DNA from: an uncultured Collinsella sp.
Lineage (GTDB): Bacteria; Actinomycetota; Coriobacteriia; Coriobacteriales; Coriobacteriaceae
Length of the DNA: 6,009 nucleotides
Assembly (NCBI GenBank): GCA_900752475.1
Contig: CAADVJ010000122.1
Coordinates: 1 to 6,009 of the forward strand
Direction of reading: 5' to 3'
This document shows positions 5,697-6,009 of this stretch, piece by piece. Below the pieces are notes generated by a model, which worked only from the letters and a program-made list of their open reading frames with translations, had not been told where the DNA came from and made no database searches. A program made the translations under genes and the position numbers. The stretch's first letter is position 1; every line of letters begins with the position of its first letter.

Positions 5697-6009
5697 ATGG
5701 ATATGTTTGAGGACGAGCGCCAGCACGTCTCGCATCGCCGTGGCGCAATTGCGCGCGGCGTAGCCAAGCGCGGCCTGGTGGCATTCCTGGCCTTCGCGAT
5801 GGCCTTTGGCACCACACCGGCTCAGCTGTGGGCCGAGGGCGCCGAGGGCATTGCCGAGGCTGTGGCTCAGGCTACGACGCCGAGTGAGGGCGCGGGGGCC
5901 GCGGACGGTACTGCCGACCAGGGCAAGGCCGAGGTTTCGGATTCCGGGAGCGCGCCTGCAGCTAGTGCCGCCACAACTGAGGCGGCAACTGGCGACGAAA
6001 GCTCCGCCA
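5697..6009 (+). CDS. Secreted Ala-rich surface protein under B12 riboswitch, 3'-partial
   Basis: The frame runs off the window end; 104 residues are visible. It begins MDMFEDERQH, followed by a basic n-region (R14, R15, R20, K24, R25), a hydrophobic core LVAFLAFAMAFG (27-38), and a likely signal-peptidase site after A46 in AQLWA|EG. The mature part seen so far is a low-complexity linker rich in Ala, Thr, Ser, Gly, Glu and Asp, typical of Gram-positive surface proteins. No functional domain is reached. Start 5697 is preferred for its AGGAGA site; ATG 5703 is a near alternative. In-frame ATGs at 5616 and 5637 would add 27 or 20 residues, but that extension contains consecutive AGG-AGA codons that are really the ribosome site. 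Because of the cobalamin riboswitch, a role in B12 capture or uptake, or in a B12-related process, is likely; a transcobalamin-like (DUF4430) protein is one guess. Confidence 0.75.
   Translation, partial: MDMFEDERQHVSHRRGAIARGVAKRGLVAFLAFAMAFGTTPAQLWAEGAEGIAEAVAQATTPSEGAGAADGTADQGKAEVSDSGSAPAASAATTEAATGDESSA

Noticed and set aside
5383..5763. Plus- and minus-strand open frames across the riboswitch
   Set aside because: They overlap conserved RNA structure and the start of the secreted gene in another frame; their compositions are not protein-like.
5736..5765. Twin-arginine (Tat) signal in the secreted protein
   Set aside because: The RRGAIARG segment lacks the S-R-R-x-F-L-K pattern, and the Arg pair is about 12 residues before the hydrophobic core; a Sec signal fits better.
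1..6009. tRNA, rRNA, CRISPR array, or integrase/attachment site
   Set aside because: No cloverleaf-like sequence, regularly spaced direct repeats, rRNA-like stretch, or recombinase gene was seen on either strand.

Overview
The window looks like chromosome of a high-GC Gram-positive gut anaerobe of the Coriobacteriia, most likely Collinsella or a close relative. This rests on the GC-rich, C/G-ending codons, the clear Shine-Dalgarno sites, and the gene types present: a folate cyclodeaminase next to folD, a C69 dipeptidase, a phasin-like protein with an ABC1/UbiB kinase, and a cobalamin riboswitch before a secreted Ala-rich protein. The genus is inferred from recognition; no database was searched. 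Every gene found is on the + strand.

Layout. Positions 2-241 hold the C-terminal end of a formiminotetrahydrofolate cyclodeaminase-family protein (FchA type). Two bases later comes folD (244-1098). Together they form a one-carbon folate unit. The FolD protein keeps its nucleotide-binding half but has lost two residues, the Lys and the Gln, of the family's cyclohydrolase site. A neighbouring FchA could supply that missing step.

Positions 1099-1453 are a 355-base AT-richer gap. It contains a non-coding element of about 230 bp bounded by 32-bp inverted repeats (31/32 matching), with a perfect 12-bp hairpin inside. It resembles a MITE or other dispersed palindromic element. A cytoplasmic C69-family dipeptidase follows (1454-2977).

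A short gap with a possible promoter leads to a two-gene operon: a 138-residue phasin-like protein (3077-3493) and, 8 bases on, an ABC1/AarF/UbiB-family atypical kinase (3502-5265) with two C-terminal membrane helices. One weak and one strong hairpin terminator close this operon.

The last 670 bases hold a probable promoter, a cobalamin (B12) riboswitch aptamer (about 5382-5552), a structured leader without a poly-T terminator, and the start of a secreted protein (from 5697, cut by the window end). That protein has a signal peptide followed by an Ala/Thr/Ser/Gly/Glu-rich linker. Its gene is therefore probably controlled by B12 at the level of translation, and the protein may help capture B12 at the cell surface; its functional domains lie outside the window.
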